A stretch of 64,000 nt of DNA from Gordonia iterans (GTDB lineage Bacteria; Actinomycetota; Actinomycetes; Mycobacteriales; Mycobacteriaceae), in NCBI RefSeq assembly GCF_002993285.1, contig NZ_CP027433.1:992001-1056000 (forward strand), written 5' to 3'. A program made the translations under genes and the position numbers. This document shows, piece by piece, positions 54,988 to 63,458 of the stretch; the stretch's first letter is position 1, and the number at the start of each line of letters is the position of its first letter. The notes below the pieces were generated by a model that saw nothing but the letters and a program-made list of their open reading frames with translations, searched no databases and was not told the DNA's origin.

Positions 54988-55008
54988 GAATCGATCGCAC
55001 GAGGGCGA

Positions 55009-56322
55009 CTACTCGCCGAGCACCCGCCGAAGGTACGGGTTGGCGAAGGTGCGCTGCGGATCGAGGCGGTCCCGGAGCGCGAGGAAGTCGTCGAACCGGG
55101 GGTACACGCTGCGCAGGTAGTCTGCGTCGCGGGTGTGCATCTTGCCCCAGTGCGGGCGGCCGCCGTGGGCCGTCATGATGTCCTCGACGTCGCGGAAGTA
55201 CGCCTCGCTCGCGGCGGGGGAGTCGCGGTGATAGCGATGCACGGCCAGGTATCCCGATTCGCGCCCCGACGCGGTCGACAGCATCAGGTCGTCGGCCGCG
55301 GCGGCACGCACCTCCACCGGGAAGCTCACCTTGTGGCCGCGCCGCTCGATCGTCGTGCGAAGTTCGCGGAGGGCCTCCGGCACCGCCGCGAGCGGAATCG
55401 CGTACTCCATCTCGCGGAAGCGAACCGTGCGGGAGGAGACGAACACCTTGTCCGAACGATCGGTGTAGGTGCGCGCGGAGAGCACGCGGCCGGAGACCTG
55501 GTTGATCCCGGGGACGACGGCGGGCACGGCGGCGCTGAACGCGCAGAGGGCGCGGTACACGCCGTTGGAGAGGAGTTCGTCGTCGATGTACCGGCGCACC
55601 TTGCCCGGCCCCGACACCGGGGCATCGGCCGGGAGGCGGGTGTTGCGCTTGGTGAGCGCACAGTCGGTGTGCGGGAACCAGTAGAACTCGTAGTGGTCGT
55701 ACGCCGCGCAGCGGTCGAGGAAGGTGTCGATCGCCTCGTCGGCCGAGGCCGGCGCCTCGTGCGCCTCGATGGCGAACGCGTCGACGCACTGGAGGGTCAG
55801 CCGCGTGAGCACGCCGAGCGCACCCAGGCCGAGCGCGACCGCCTTGAGTTCGGGGTCGTCGTCGCCGAAGTCGTGGATCTGGCCGGTGCCGTCGACCAGT
55901 TGCGCGCCGACGATCTGCGTGCTGATTCCGCCGAAGGCGAGGCCGGTGCCGTGGGTGCCGGTCGAGGTGGCTCCGGAGACGGTCTGCCTGTCGACGTCGC
56001 CGAGGTTCGCCATCGCCAGTGCGTGCGGGTCGAGCAGCGGTGGGATCTGGTAGAGGTGAGTTCCCGCGCCGAGGGTCACCCGGCGCTGTGCGGCGTCGAC
56101 GTCGAGCAGTCCGCGCAGGCCCGACAGATTCACCTGCGTCTGCGGCGCGACCGCGATCTCCGAAAAGCTGTGACCGGCGCCGACCGGCTTCACCGTGGCG
56201 CCGCGTTCGGCTGCCGCCGCGATCTCCGCGGCGAGTCGCTCGACGTTCTGCGGGGTGATCACGCGCTCGGGGCGGCACGTCGCGGTGCGGCCCCAGTTGC
56301 TCCAGGTGGCGGCTGCGCTCAC
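55009..56322 (-). CDS. FAD-linked sugar-lactone oxidase (GulDH/D-arabinono-lactone oxidase type)
   Basis: 437 residues from GTG 56322. The FAD PCMH domain shows VKPVGAGHSFSEIAVAP, GDVDRQTVSGATSTGTHGTG and ALGLGALGVLTRLTLQC. The C-terminal ALO domain ends with GRPHWGKMHT and DRLDPQRTFANPYLRRVLGE, typical of L-gulono/D-arabinono-1,4-lactone oxidases; M. tuberculosis Rv1771 is of this type. The His used for covalent FAD attachment in eukaryotic enzymes is not evident (VGAGHS is non-covalent-like). The start overlaps the stop of the PLP enzyme gene (GTGA). Confidence 0.87.
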   Translation of the reverse strand: MSAAATWSNWGRTATCRPERVITPQNVERLAAEIAAAAERGATVKPVGAGHSFSEIAVAPQTQVNLSGLRGLLDVDAAQRRVTLGAGTHLYQIPPLLDPHALAMANLGDVDRQTVSGATSTGTHGTGLAFGGISTQIVGAQLVDGTGQIHDFGDDDPELKAVALGLGALGVLTRLTLQCVDAFAIEAHEAPASADEAIDTFLDRCAAYDHYEFYWFPHTDCALTKRNTRLPADAPVSGPGKVRRYIDDELLSNGVYRALCAFSAAVPAVVPGINQVSGRVLSARTYTDRSDKVFVSSRTVRFREMEYAIPLAAVPEALRELRTTIERRGHKVSFPVEVRAAAADDLMLSTASGRESGYLAVHRYHRDSPAASEAYFRDVEDIMTAHGGRPHWGKMHTRDADYLRSVYPRFDDFLALRDRLDPQRTFANPYLRRVLGE

Positions 56323-57569
56323 AGGAAGCACTTCCCTTCGCCTCGGTAGGTGGGGACGACGTCGACGACCTCGGCGTCGCCGGAGCCGTTCCGCGCGATC
56401 AGCGCCACGCGCTCGGCGCGCTCGCAGACCTCCCCGGACTTCGTGTGACGGAACCATACCCGACTTCCGATACGAACATGTATCGACTCGGGGACGTGCA
56501 GTGGTGTCTGCACCTCTCCGGCGGATTCCTTGGGGAGATAACTGAGCCCCTCCGGCCACACCGGCTTGGGCAGGCGATCCTCGCCCGGAGGGCCGGACGC
56601 GATCCATCCGCCGCCGGCGCAGGTGATGTAGCGGGGGCTCGGCCGACGTACGACGTCGAGCCCGAAGGCCAGCGCCGGCGCCGGCTGGAAGTGCCGGTAG
56701 GTGTCGAAGAGGTGGCCGCCGAGGAGTCCGCTGCCCACGGCGATGTCGGTGACCGAGGAATCCTTGGCGGTGGCCTCCAGGGAGCCGGTGCCCCCGGCGT
56801 TCACGAACTCCAGATCCGCGTGTTCGCGGATCGCCGCGATCGCCCGGCCGCGTCGATGGCGCAGCTCGGCCATCGACAGCGCCTGCATGCCGCGCACCAT
56901 GGTGTTCATCAGGGTCCTGCCGGGGACTCCGTTGCCGACGCCGGCCACCTGCGCCTCGTACGACATCACGCCGACCAGGTCGAATCCGGGGCGATCTCCG
57001 ATCGTGCGGGCCATCCGGGTCGCCTGGTCGACGTCGTGCATCGGGGAACGTCGCACGCCCAGGTGGAGGCGTCCGCCGAGGGCTCGCAGGGAGGCGTCCA
57101 GATCCAGCGCCACGCGCACGCTCCCGCGCGTGTCCGGCGCGGCGACGGCGTCGACCAGGTCGAGCTGGGCGACGTCGTCGATCAGCAGGGTGACCCGCGC
57201 CAGTGCCGTCTCGTCGGCGAGCAGTTCGGCGACGGCGCCGGCGCGCATGCTCGGGTAGCCGAGCAGGACGTCGGACACGCCGGCCGCGGTGGCGAGCCAG
57301 CGGGCCTCGGCGACGTCGTACGCCAGGACGCCGGCGTATCCGTCGCGAGAGAGGACGTCCTCGATCACCGAACGGATCCGGACCGATTTGGATGCCACCC
57401 GGATCGGCACCCCTGCCGAACGTCGCCGCAGGTCGGCGATATTGTGCTCGAGCGCACCGAGATCGAGCGCGAGCACCGGCGCGTCGAGCCCGGCGGCGGC
57501 CACCGCGTCGTCGATCCCGCCCCAATACTCGCTCGGGACGTTCATGTACTGAGTTGAAGTGCCGGACAT
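56319..57569 (-). CDS. Alanine-racemase-fold PLP enzyme (D-threonine aldolase/amino acid deaminase-like)
   Basis: 416 residues from ATG 57569 (ATG 57545 also in frame). The fold III N-terminal barrel has the PLP Lys in IRVASKSVRIRSV and ALDLGALEHNIADLRRR; later GVMSYEAQVAGVG and EFVNAGGTGSLEAT bind phosphate. The C-terminal beta domain, with HIRIGSRVWFRHTKSGEVCER-like sequence, resembles DSD1/D-serine dehydratase and D-threonine aldolase. It should act on a D-amino acid or hydroxy amino acid. It is coupled to the lactone oxidase gene by a 4-nt overlap. Confidence 0.82.
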   Translation of the reverse strand: MSGTSTQYMNVPSEYWGGIDDAVAAAGLDAPVLALDLGALEHNIADLRRRSAGVPIRVASKSVRIRSVIEDVLSRDGYAGVLAYDVAEARWLATAAGVSDVLLGYPSMRAGAVAELLADETALARVTLLIDDVAQLDLVDAVAAPDTRGSVRVALDLDASLRALGGRLHLGVRRSPMHDVDQATRMARTIGDRPGFDLVGVMSYEAQVAGVGNGVPGRTLMNTMVRGMQALSMAELRHRRGRAIAAIREHADLEFVNAGGTGSLEATAKDSSVTDIAVGSGLLGGHLFDTYRHFQPAPALAFGLDVVRRPSPRYITCAGGGWIASGPPGEDRLPKPVWPEGLSYLPKESAGEVQTPLHVPESIHVRIGSRVWFRHTKSGEVCERAERVALIARNGSGDAEVVDVVPTYRGEGKCFL

Positions 57570-57576
57570 TGGGCCG

Positions 57577-57619
57577 AGGGTACTCGGTCCCGGCGATCAC
57601 GCGCGAGGACGATTACCCT
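57577..57619. promoter_or_regulatory. Divergent promoter region with two TACCCT boxes
   Basis: TACCCT on the minus strand (57577-57582) is 7 nt before the ATG of the PLP enzyme. TACCCT on the plus strand (57614-57619) is 8 nt before the GTG of the MBL gene. Both genes would start without a leader from this 58-nt gap. Confidence 0.5.
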
Positions 57620-57627
57620 AGTCAAGC

Positions 57628-58851
57628 GTGACCTCGATCCGGAACATTCTGCTCGACGGCGTGATCGAACCCGTCGGCGCCACCGTACAACGCACCCGAC
57701 GCGCCTCGGCGCGGCTGGCGGCGGCGGGCAGTGCGCGCGGCGAAGCTGCCCTGGTGGGCGCGGTCGACCTGCTTGCTGAACGCGGCGTCGGCCCGGCCAG
57801 GGCGCTGGGCGCCTCCCGCGAACAGATCGCCGAGCGCACCGCCGGATCCCGGTTCGCCGTCGACGGCGTCTTCGCGAACCGGGAGGCGGCCTTCGCCGGC
57901 CGCGGGCCAGACGCGTCGACCCTCCTCGAGATGGCCCGCCGGCCCGGGCAGCCGAGCGCGCCGATTCCGGTCCTCACACCGACGTTCGACGACGAACCCG
58001 CCGACCTCGCCGTGACCTGGCTGGGGCATGCGAGCAATCTGGTGGAGATCGACGGGGTGCGGGTCCTGACCGATCCGGTGTTCAGCGCACGCTGCTCGCC
58101 GTCGCAGACGGTCGGGCCCAAGCGGATGCACGCCGCGCCGCTCACCGTCGGCGCCCTGCCGCCGATCGACGTGGTGCTGATCAGCCACGACCACTACGAC
58201 CATCTCGACACCGCGACCGTCGACGCGCTGGCCGCGATGCACCCGCAGGCGCGCTTCGTGGCGCCGATCGGCGTCGATGCGCACCTGATCTCCTGGGGCA
58301 TCCCGCCGGAGCGGATCGACGTCGCCGACTGGTATGAGCGCGTGACGCTCGACGTCCGCGGCACCGAGTTGCGCTTTCACGCCGTCTCGGCGCGGCACTT
58401 CTCCGGTCGCGGTCTGGTGCGGAATCTGACCCAGTGGGTCAGCTGGGCGGTGGTCGGGCCGAGTCACCGCTTCTTCTTCTCCGGCGACACCGGATTCACC
58501 GAACGCTACGCCGAGACCGGCGACCTGCTCGGTCCCTTCGACCTGACGCTGATCGCCGTCGGCGCGTACGGCGACCAGTGGCCGGACATCCACGTGAACC
58601 CCGAGGAGGCGCTCTCGATCCACCATCTGCTGAATCCGCACGCGGCGCGCGACGCGCTGCTGCTGCCGATCCACTGGGGTACGTTCAACCTGGCCCTGCA
58701 CTCGTGGGCCGATCCGATTCAGCGTCTGTTGACCGCGGCCGGAACCGCCGGCGTGCCGGTCGTCGTGCCGCGGCCCGGCGGCACCGCCGACGTCGGCAAA
58801 CGGAACGGCACCGCGTTCGACGACCCGACCTGGTGGGAGCACTGCGCATGA
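57628..58851 (+). CDS. MBL-fold hydrolase, NAPE-PLD/UlaG-like (Rv0906-like)
   Basis: 407 residues from GTG 57628. The metal site is [12 protein letters not shown] (HxHxDH), followed by ARHFSGRG, the Asp in FFSGDTGF and the His in [11 protein letters not shown]. The first 130 residues are a helical extension. The region [28 protein letters not shown] is typical of NAPE-PLD-like phospholipase D enzymes of the metallo-beta-lactamase fold. It lies immediately before ctpE with a 4-nt overlap. M. tuberculosis has Rv0906 near ctpE (Rv0908). Confidence 0.88.
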   Translation: MTSIRNILLDGVIEPVGATVQRTRRASARLAAAGSARGEAALVGAVDLLAERGVGPARALGASREQIAERTAGSRFAVDGVFANREAAFAGRGPDASTLLEMARRPGQPSAPIPVLTPTFDDEPADLAVTWLGHASNLVEIDGVRVLTDPVFSARCSPSQTVGPKRMHAAPLTVGALPPIDVVLISHDHYDHLDTATVDALAAMHPQARFVAPIGVDAHLISWGIPPERIDVADWYERVTLDVRGTELRFHAVSARHFSGRGLVRNLTQWVSWAVVGPSHRFFFSGDTGFTERYAETGDLLGPFDLTLIAVGAYGDQWPDIHVNPEEALSIHHLLNPHAARDALLLPIHWGTFNLALHSWADPIQRLLTAAGTAGVPVVVPRPGGTADVGKRNGTAFDDPTWWEHCA

Positions 58852-61388
58852 GCACACCGACCGATGTCCGGCAGGAGGGACTGACCGCGGCGGAGGTCGC
58901 CGAGCGCATCGCGGACGGCCGGGTCAACGCCCAGCCGGACAAGTCCGGCCGCAGCATCGGCGACATCGTCCGCGCGAACGTCTTCACCCGGATCAATGCG
59001 ATCCTGGGCGTGCTGTTCGCGATCGTCGCCTACACCGGTTCGTTCATCAACGGGTTGTTCGCGCTGCTCATCGTCGCCAACTCCGGCATCGGCATCATCC
59101 AGGAGGTGCGAGCCAAGCGGACCCTGGACAAGTTGTCCATCGTCGGCCAGGCCAGGCCGACGGTGCGTCGCGACGGTGTGGTGCAGGAGGTGGCCCCCGA
59201 TCAGATCGTGCTCGACGACCTGATCGAGCTGGCACCCGGTGACCAGGTGGTGGTCGACGGCGTGACGGTGACCTCCGAGGCGCTCGACGTCGACGAGTCG
59301 CTGCTGACCGGTGAGGCCGACGCCGTCGACAAGGCGCCCGGAGATCAGATCATGTCGGGCAGTTTCGTGGTGTCCGGTTCGGGCAGCTACCGCGCCACCG
59401 AGGTCGGCGCGGATGCGTACGCGGCCAAGCTGGCCGCCGAGGCGTCCAAGTTCACGCTGGTCGATTCCGAACTGCGCAACGGGATCAACAAGATCCTGGC
59501 CGTCATCACGGTGATCCTGATCCCGGCGGGCATCCTGACGATCTTCAACCAGCTGGTGATCAGCCGGGAGGAGCTGAACGACGCGCTGCTCGGCATGGTC
59601 GCGGCCCTGGTGCCGATGGTCCCCGAGGGCCTGGTGCTGATGACGTCGATCGCCTTCGCGGTCGGCGTGGTCCGGCTCGGTCAGCGCCAGTGCCTGGTGA
59701 ACGAGCTCCCCGCCATCGAGGGTCTGGCCCGCGTCGACGTGGTGTGCACCGACAAGACCGGCACGCTCACCGAGAACGGCATGCGCCTGTCGGAGGTGCG
59801 CCTGCTCAGCGACCGGTTCTCCGAGGACGAGCTGACCCGGGCGTTGGCGGCGATCGCGGCCAGCGACCCGCACCCGAACGCCAGCATGCAGGCGATCCGG
59901 GAGGCCTATCCGGATTCGCCCGGCTGGACCACGTCGGCGATCCTGCCGTTCGCCTCGGCTAACAAATTCAGCGGCGTCTCGCTGGTCGACGCCGCCGGCG
60001 ACTCGCGCGGGAACTGGCTGATCGGCGCCCCCGACGTGCTCCTCGACCCGGAGTCGGCGGAGGCGAAACTGGCGTCCGATCTCGGGGCGACCGGCCTGCG
60101 CATCCTGCTGGTGGGCGCGACCGACGTGCCGGTCGACACCCGCCCGACGGCGGCTGTTCGGAGCGGCGCTGCGGGGGGCAACGTGCCGGGCACCCTGACT
60201 CCGGCGGGCCTGATCGTGCTGGAGCAGCGGGTGCGTCCCGATGCCGGCGACACCCTGCGGTACTTCGAGTCGCAGGGCGTGCAGGTCAAGGTGATCTCGG
60301 GCGACAACGCGCTCTCGGTGGGCGCCGTCGCCGAATCGCTGGGCCTGGGCGATGCGACCACCTCGGTGGACGCGCGGAAGCTGGCCGCCGACGGCAGCCC
60401 AGAACTCGTCGAACAGGTGGACAAGGGCATCACCTTCGGCCGCGTCCGTCCCGACCAGAAGCGCGCGATGGTGCATGCGCTGCAGTCGCGCGGGCACACC
60501 GTGGCGATGACCGGTGACGGCGTGAACGACGTCCTCGCACTCAAGGACGCCGACATCGGTGTCGCGATGGGTTCGGGTTCCTCGGCGGCGCGGTCCGTCG
60601 CACAGATCGTGTTGCTGGACAACAAGTTCGCGACTCTCCCGTACGTGGTCGGCGAGGGCCGGCGGGTGATCGGGAACATTGAGCGCGTGGCGAATCTCTT
60701 CCTGACCAAGACGGTGTACGCGGTGCTGCTGGCACTCGCGGTCGGTGTGGCCGGGCTGATCGCGCACTTCGCCGGAGCCGCCCCGATCAGCTACCCGTTC
60801 CAGCCGATCCACGTGACCATCTCGGCGTGGTTCACCATCGGCATTCCGGCCTTCGTGCTCTCGCTGGCGCCGAACAACGAGCGCGCCAAGACCGGCTTCG
60901 TGCGGCGGGTGCTCACCAAGGCCGTGCCCAACGGCCTCATCGTCGGCACCGCGACCTTCGTCTGCTTCCTGCTGGTCAACCCGGGCGGCCCGGGCGCCTC
61001 GCTGGGCGGCGGCGCGGGTCATCTGAACGGGGCGCAGATCCAGGCGGCCACGGCGACCCTCGCGACGATGATCGCGATCGCCTGGTGGGTGTTGGTGGTG
61101 GTCGCCCGGCCGATGAACTGGTGGAAGGTCGTCCTGGTCGGCGTGTCCTTCCTGGCCTACGTGCTCATCTTCCTGTGGCCGTTCACCGCGGATCTGTTCG
61201 AGCTCGACGTCTGGAACGGGCGCAACATGACGATCGCGGCGATCTGCGCGGCGGCGGGCATTCTGTGCGTCGAAGTCTCATCGCGGATCCTCGGCGCGCG
61301 CCTGGATCGTCGTGCCGCGGCCGAGCAGGCCGCGCTGCTGGGCGAGCCGGTTCCGGTCGAACCTGCGCAGGCGGCGACCGGGGCATAG
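58848..61388 (+). CDS. ctpE: P-type ATPase CtpE (calcium type)
   Basis: 846 residues from ATG 58848, overlapping the MBL gene stop. Actuator motif LLTGEADAV, phosphorylation site [12 protein letters not shown] (Asp302), nucleotide domain with FASANKFSG, hinge [28 protein letters not shown]. Transmembrane segments include the ion-binding [18 protein letters not shown] (PEGL). CtpE of mycobacteria is a fast-growth-linked calcium uptake pump needed for wall integrity. The ATG start and length fit the family (Rv0908). Confidence 0.93.
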   Translation: MSTPTDVRQEGLTAAEVAERIADGRVNAQPDKSGRSIGDIVRANVFTRINAILGVLFAIVAYTGSFINGLFALLIVANSGIGIIQEVRAKRTLDKLSIVGQARPTVRRDGVVQEVAPDQIVLDDLIELAPGDQVVVDGVTVTSEALDVDESLLTGEADAVDKAPGDQIMSGSFVVSGSGSYRATEVGADAYAAKLAAEASKFTLVDSELRNGINKILAVITVILIPAGILTIFNQLVISREELNDALLGMVAALVPMVPEGLVLMTSIAFAVGVVRLGQRQCLVNELPAIEGLARVDVVCTDKTGTLTENGMRLSEVRLLSDRFSEDELTRALAAIAASDPHPNASMQAIREAYPDSPGWTTSAILPFASANKFSGVSLVDAAGDSRGNWLIGAPDVLLDPESAEAKLASDLGATGLRILLVGATDVPVDTRPTAAVRSGAAGGNVPGTLTPAGLIVLEQRVRPDAGDTLRYFESQGVQVKVISGDNALSVGAVAESLGLGDATTSVDARKLAADGSPELVEQVDKGITFGRVRPDQKRAMVHALQSRGHTVAMTGDGVNDVLALKDADIGVAMGSGSSAARSVAQIVLLDNKFATLPYVVGEGRRVIGNIERVANLFLTKTVYAVLLALAVGVAGLIAHFAGAAPISYPFQPIHVTISAWFTIGIPAFVLSLAPNNERAKTGFVRRVLTKAVPNGLIVGTATFVCFLLVNPGGPGASLGGGAGHLNGAQIQAATATLATMIAIAWWVLVVVARPMNWWKVVLVGVSFLAYVLIFLWPFTADLFELDVWNGRNMTIAAICAAAGILCVEVSSRILGARLDRRAAAEQAALLGEPVPVEPAQAATGA

Positions 61389-61391
61389 ACT
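61386..61391 (+). promoter_or_regulatory. -10 box for leaderless antitoxin gene
   Basis: TAGACT overlaps the ctpE stop codon and ends 6 nt before the antitoxin ATG, which would give a leaderless transcript separate from ctpE. Confidence 0.5.
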
Positions 61392-61397
61392 CCTCGC

Positions 61398-61601
61398 ATG
61401 GATCTCAAGGGACTGGTCGACAAGGCCAAGGACGCGCTGAAGAAGAACCCCGACCTGATCGAGAAGGGCGGCGACGCGATCGACAAGGCGACGGGCGGCA
61501 AGTACGCCGACAAAGTCGACAAGGCGCAGGATGCGGCCCGCAAGGCCGTCGGCGCCGAAGACACGAAGCCGGACGAGAAGCCGAAGCCCGAAGAGAAGTA
61601 G
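61398..61601 (+). CDS. Rv0909/MT0933-like antitoxin
   Basis: 67 residues: a single Lys/Asp-rich amphipathic helix, DLKGLVDKAKDALKKNPDL then KGGDAIDKATGGKYADKVDKAQDAA, with a KPDEKPKPEEK tail. This is the MT0933-like antitoxin family, 59 residues in M. tuberculosis Rv0909. There the gene is directly followed by its SRPBCC toxin Rv0910. Here the toxin homologue is 659 nt away, beyond a repeat array and a glycosylase gene on the opposite strand. The family match is good; antitoxin activity is taken from annotation of Rv0909. Confidence 0.8.
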   Translation: MDLKGLVDKAKDALKKNPDLIEKGGDAIDKATGGKYADKVDKAQDAARKAVGAEDTKPDEKPKPEEK

Positions 61602-61691
61602 GTCGAGCGAAGTTCCCGTTCGCTGGTCGAGCGAAGTTCCCGTTCGCTGGTCGAGCGAAGTTTCCGTTCGCCGGTCGAGCGAAGTCGAGAC
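61601..61691. repeat. 24-bp tandem repeat, three copies plus a partial
   Basis: Copies start at 61601, 61625 and 61649, each GGTCGAGCGAAGTTCCCGTT plus CGCT. The partial copy at 61673 ends GTCGAGACC, making GGTCGAGCGAAGTCGAGACC palindromic. It lies between the stops of the antitoxin gene and the convergent glycosylase gene. Confidence 0.88.
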
Positions 61692-62261
61692 CTATGCCTT
61701 CGGGTGCCGACGGTAGGCCGACACCGTCGGGTCACCCGACACCCAGTACCTCCACGGCCGGTCCGCGGCCAGGCGCACGCCGACCCGCGGGCCGGCCGCG
61801 ATCGTCTCCGCGGGGAGGGGATCGGTCAGCCGCTGTACGACGATCCCCGGTGCGCGCAGCACGTCGGTCCCGCGGTCGGACATGGTGATCCCGAGCGCCT
61901 TCGCGAGGTTCCCCGGTCCCCGGGCGAGGAGGTGGGCGGCGACGTCGCCCCGTCGTGCGCGGGCGGCGTCGAGCCCGTCGACGATCTCCCCGGCGCGTAG
62001 CAACACCGCCGCACCGCGGCCCTCATCGCTGGTGACCACGTTCGCGCAATGGTGCCCGTGGATCCGGTACACGTAGAGGCGGTCGGCGGGTCCGTACATC
62101 AGCTCCGAGCGCGGCGTGCGGGTGAAGGCGTGCGACGCCGGGTCGTCGGGGCCGTTGTACGCCTCGACCTCGGTGATGCGGGCGGCCACGCCGTCGTGCC
62201 CGAAGATCACTGCGCCCAACAGTGCTCGCGCGGCGATGCACACACTAGGCTCATCAACCAT
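61692..62261 (-). CDS. mpg: 3-methyladenine DNA glycosylase (Mpg/AAG type)
   Basis: 189 residues from ATG 62261 (GTG 62243 is also possible). Family marks are ITEVEAYNGPDDPASHAFTRTPRSELMYGPADRLYVYRIHGHHCANVV, with the catalytic Glu and the intercalating Tyr region, ARGPGNLAKALGI and RVGVRLAADRPWRYWVSGDPTVS. It removes alkylated purines from DNA as the first step of base excision repair. It is slightly short at the N terminus. Its start codon overlaps that of the divergent toxin gene. Confidence 0.92.
   Translation of the reverse strand: MVDEPSVCIAARALLGAVIFGHDGVAARITEVEAYNGPDDPASHAFTRTPRSELMYGPADRLYVYRIHGHHCANVVTSDEGRGAAVLLRAGEIVDGLDAARARRGDVAAHLLARGPGNLAKALGITMSDRGTDVLRAPGIVVQRLTDPLPAETIAAGPRVGVRLAADRPWRYWVSGDPTVSAYRRHPKA
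62246..62251 (+). promoter_or_regulatory. -10 box for the toxin gene
   Basis: TAGGCT ends 8 nt before the toxin ATG at 62260. It lies inside the first codons of the divergent glycosylase gene, so the two promoters overlap. Confidence 0.4.
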
Positions 62262-62694
62262 GGCCAAGACCAGTGACTCCATCCACGTAGAACTCAGCCC
62301 GGAGGATACCTTCGCCGCGGCCTCCGACCTCGCTCGCTTCGACGAGTGGCTCGTGCTGCACGACGGCTGGCGGCGCGAGGTCCCGACCGAGCTCGCCGTC
62401 GGCACCGAGGCGACCTCGGTGGTGAAAGCCAAGGGCACTCGGGTGCGCTTCGACTGGAAGATCGACACTTACGACCCGCCGCGCCGGGTCCGCTTCTCCG
62501 GCAGCGGCAAGGGCGGTGTCAAGGCGAAGATCGACCTCACCGTCGAACCCGACGGCGACGGCTCCGAGGTGACCTTCCTGATCGATCTCGGCGGCCTCCC
62601 GCTGATGGGCCCGGTCGGCAAGGCGGCGGCCAAGGCCGTCCACGGCGACATCCACAAGTCGCTGGAGAGGTTCAAGGCCACCTTCGTCCAGTAG
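62260..62694 (+). CDS. SRPBCC-family toxin (Rv0910-like)
   Basis: 144 residues, exactly the length of Rv0910. A Bet v1-like START/polyketide-cyclase fold with SIHVELSPEDTFAAASDLARFDEWLVLHDGW at the start, TRVRFDWKIDTYDPPRRVRFSG in the sheet and GKAAAKAVHGDIHKSLERFKATF in the C-terminal helix. Rv0910 is annotated as the toxin of an Rv0909/Rv0910 pair. The ATG overlaps the divergent mpg ATG within CCATGG. Ligand unknown. Confidence 0.82.
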   Translation: MAKTSDSIHVELSPEDTFAAASDLARFDEWLVLHDGWRREVPTELAVGTEATSVVKAKGTRVRFDWKIDTYDPPRRVRFSGSGKGGVKAKIDLTVEPDGDGSEVTFLIDLGGLPLMGPVGKAAAKAVHGDIHKSLERFKATFVQ

Positions 62695-62773
62695 GCCCGC
62701 CAGAAAACCCGTTGAGCGCAGGCCGGGTCGCTCAGTACTCTCCTCCGGTGGCCGCACGCCGCCCCTCGATCCT

Positions 62774-62872
62774 GTCGAGCTCCTTGAGCTTGTCCCGCTC
62801 CTTGAGCCCGTCACGCTCCTTGAGCTTGTCGAGCTCCTTGAGCTTGTCGAGCTCCTTGAGCTTGTCGAAAGG
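62774..62872. repeat. 18-bp tandem repeat, five copies plus REP-like end
   Basis: Five units of GTCGAGCTCCTTGAGCTT start at 62774, 62792, 62810, 62828 and 62846; the second and third have CCGCTCC and ACGCTCC changes. The array ends GTCGAAAGG, giving CTTGAGCTTGTCGAAAGG, the same unit as at 49811-50049. The 277-nt gap between the toxin and HNH genes holds nothing else recognisable, apart from the HNH ribosome-binding site. Confidence 0.88.
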
Positions 62873-62971
62873 GTTCGTGCGGCGGTCACCTGCTCGCGGC
62901 CGCGCCGTCGCCGCGTATTTCCTGGTGAGAACGGCTCGTCGGGGTACCGTCCTGGGAGGAGGCACGGCGAC

Positions 62972-63430
62972 ATGGTGACACAGGCGATCGACCGAATACC
63001 CGTGGTGGTGCGCAACGCGGACAACGCGGTGCTGCACTGCCGCCCGTTCCGGGACGTGGTGGGCCAGTTGCTCGACGAGAAGGTCTGGGTGCTGTCCGGC
63101 TACGATCCGCCGATCATCGCGCATGCGCCGTCGCTGGCGATCGAGGTACCGCGCGAGGTGATCCTGCGCGAGTACGTCTACCGGCCGTACATCGAGCAGG
63201 ACCGCACCACCCGCGACAAGGTCCTGCGCCGGGACAAGCATCTGTGCGCCTACTGCGGCGGCCGCGCCGACACCTGGGACCACGTGATGCCGGTGTCCCG
63301 CGGCGGCGGCAACACCTGGTTCAACTGTGTCGCCGCCTGCGGTCCGTGCAACTGGGACAAGGGTGACCGCACACCCGAGGAGGCGCGGATGCGCCTGCTC
63401 TGGGAGCCGTACCGCCCCGTCTGGGCCTGA
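62972..63430 (+). CDS. HNH endonuclease family protein
   Basis: 152 residues from ATG 62972, with GGGAGGAGG upstream. The C-terminal HNH module reads DKHLCAYCGGRADTWDHVMPVSRGGGNTWFNCVAACGPCNWDKGDRTP: two Cys pairs for structural zinc, the catalytic His in DHV and the Asn in WFNCVAAC. The N-terminal 70 residues, with PIIAHAPSLAIEVPREVILREYVYRP, are the usual partner region of actinobacterial HNH proteins. These small HNH proteins are widespread and usually not linked to mobility; role unknown. Confidence 0.9.
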   Translation: MVTQAIDRIPVVVRNADNAVLHCRPFRDVVGQLLDEKVWVLSGYDPPIIAHAPSLAIEVPREVILREYVYRPYIEQDRTTRDKVLRRDKHLCAYCGGRADTWDHVMPVSRGGGNTWFNCVAACGPCNWDKGDRTPEEARMRLLWEPYRPVWA

Positions 63431-63458
63431 CTCCGGCCCGACCTCGTCGGCCGGGCGC

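Noticed and set aside
62774..62872. CRISPR-like or coding repeat (KLKELD-type peptide on the minus strand)
   Set aside because: An 18-bp period with no spacers; the minus-strand reading frame has no ribosome-binding site, runs across the HNH gene and is a by-product of the DNA repeat.
62972..63430. HNH gene as a homing endonuclease or intron remnant
   Set aside because: It is a complete standard actinobacterial HNH gene with its own ribosome-binding site and no intron or intein features around it.
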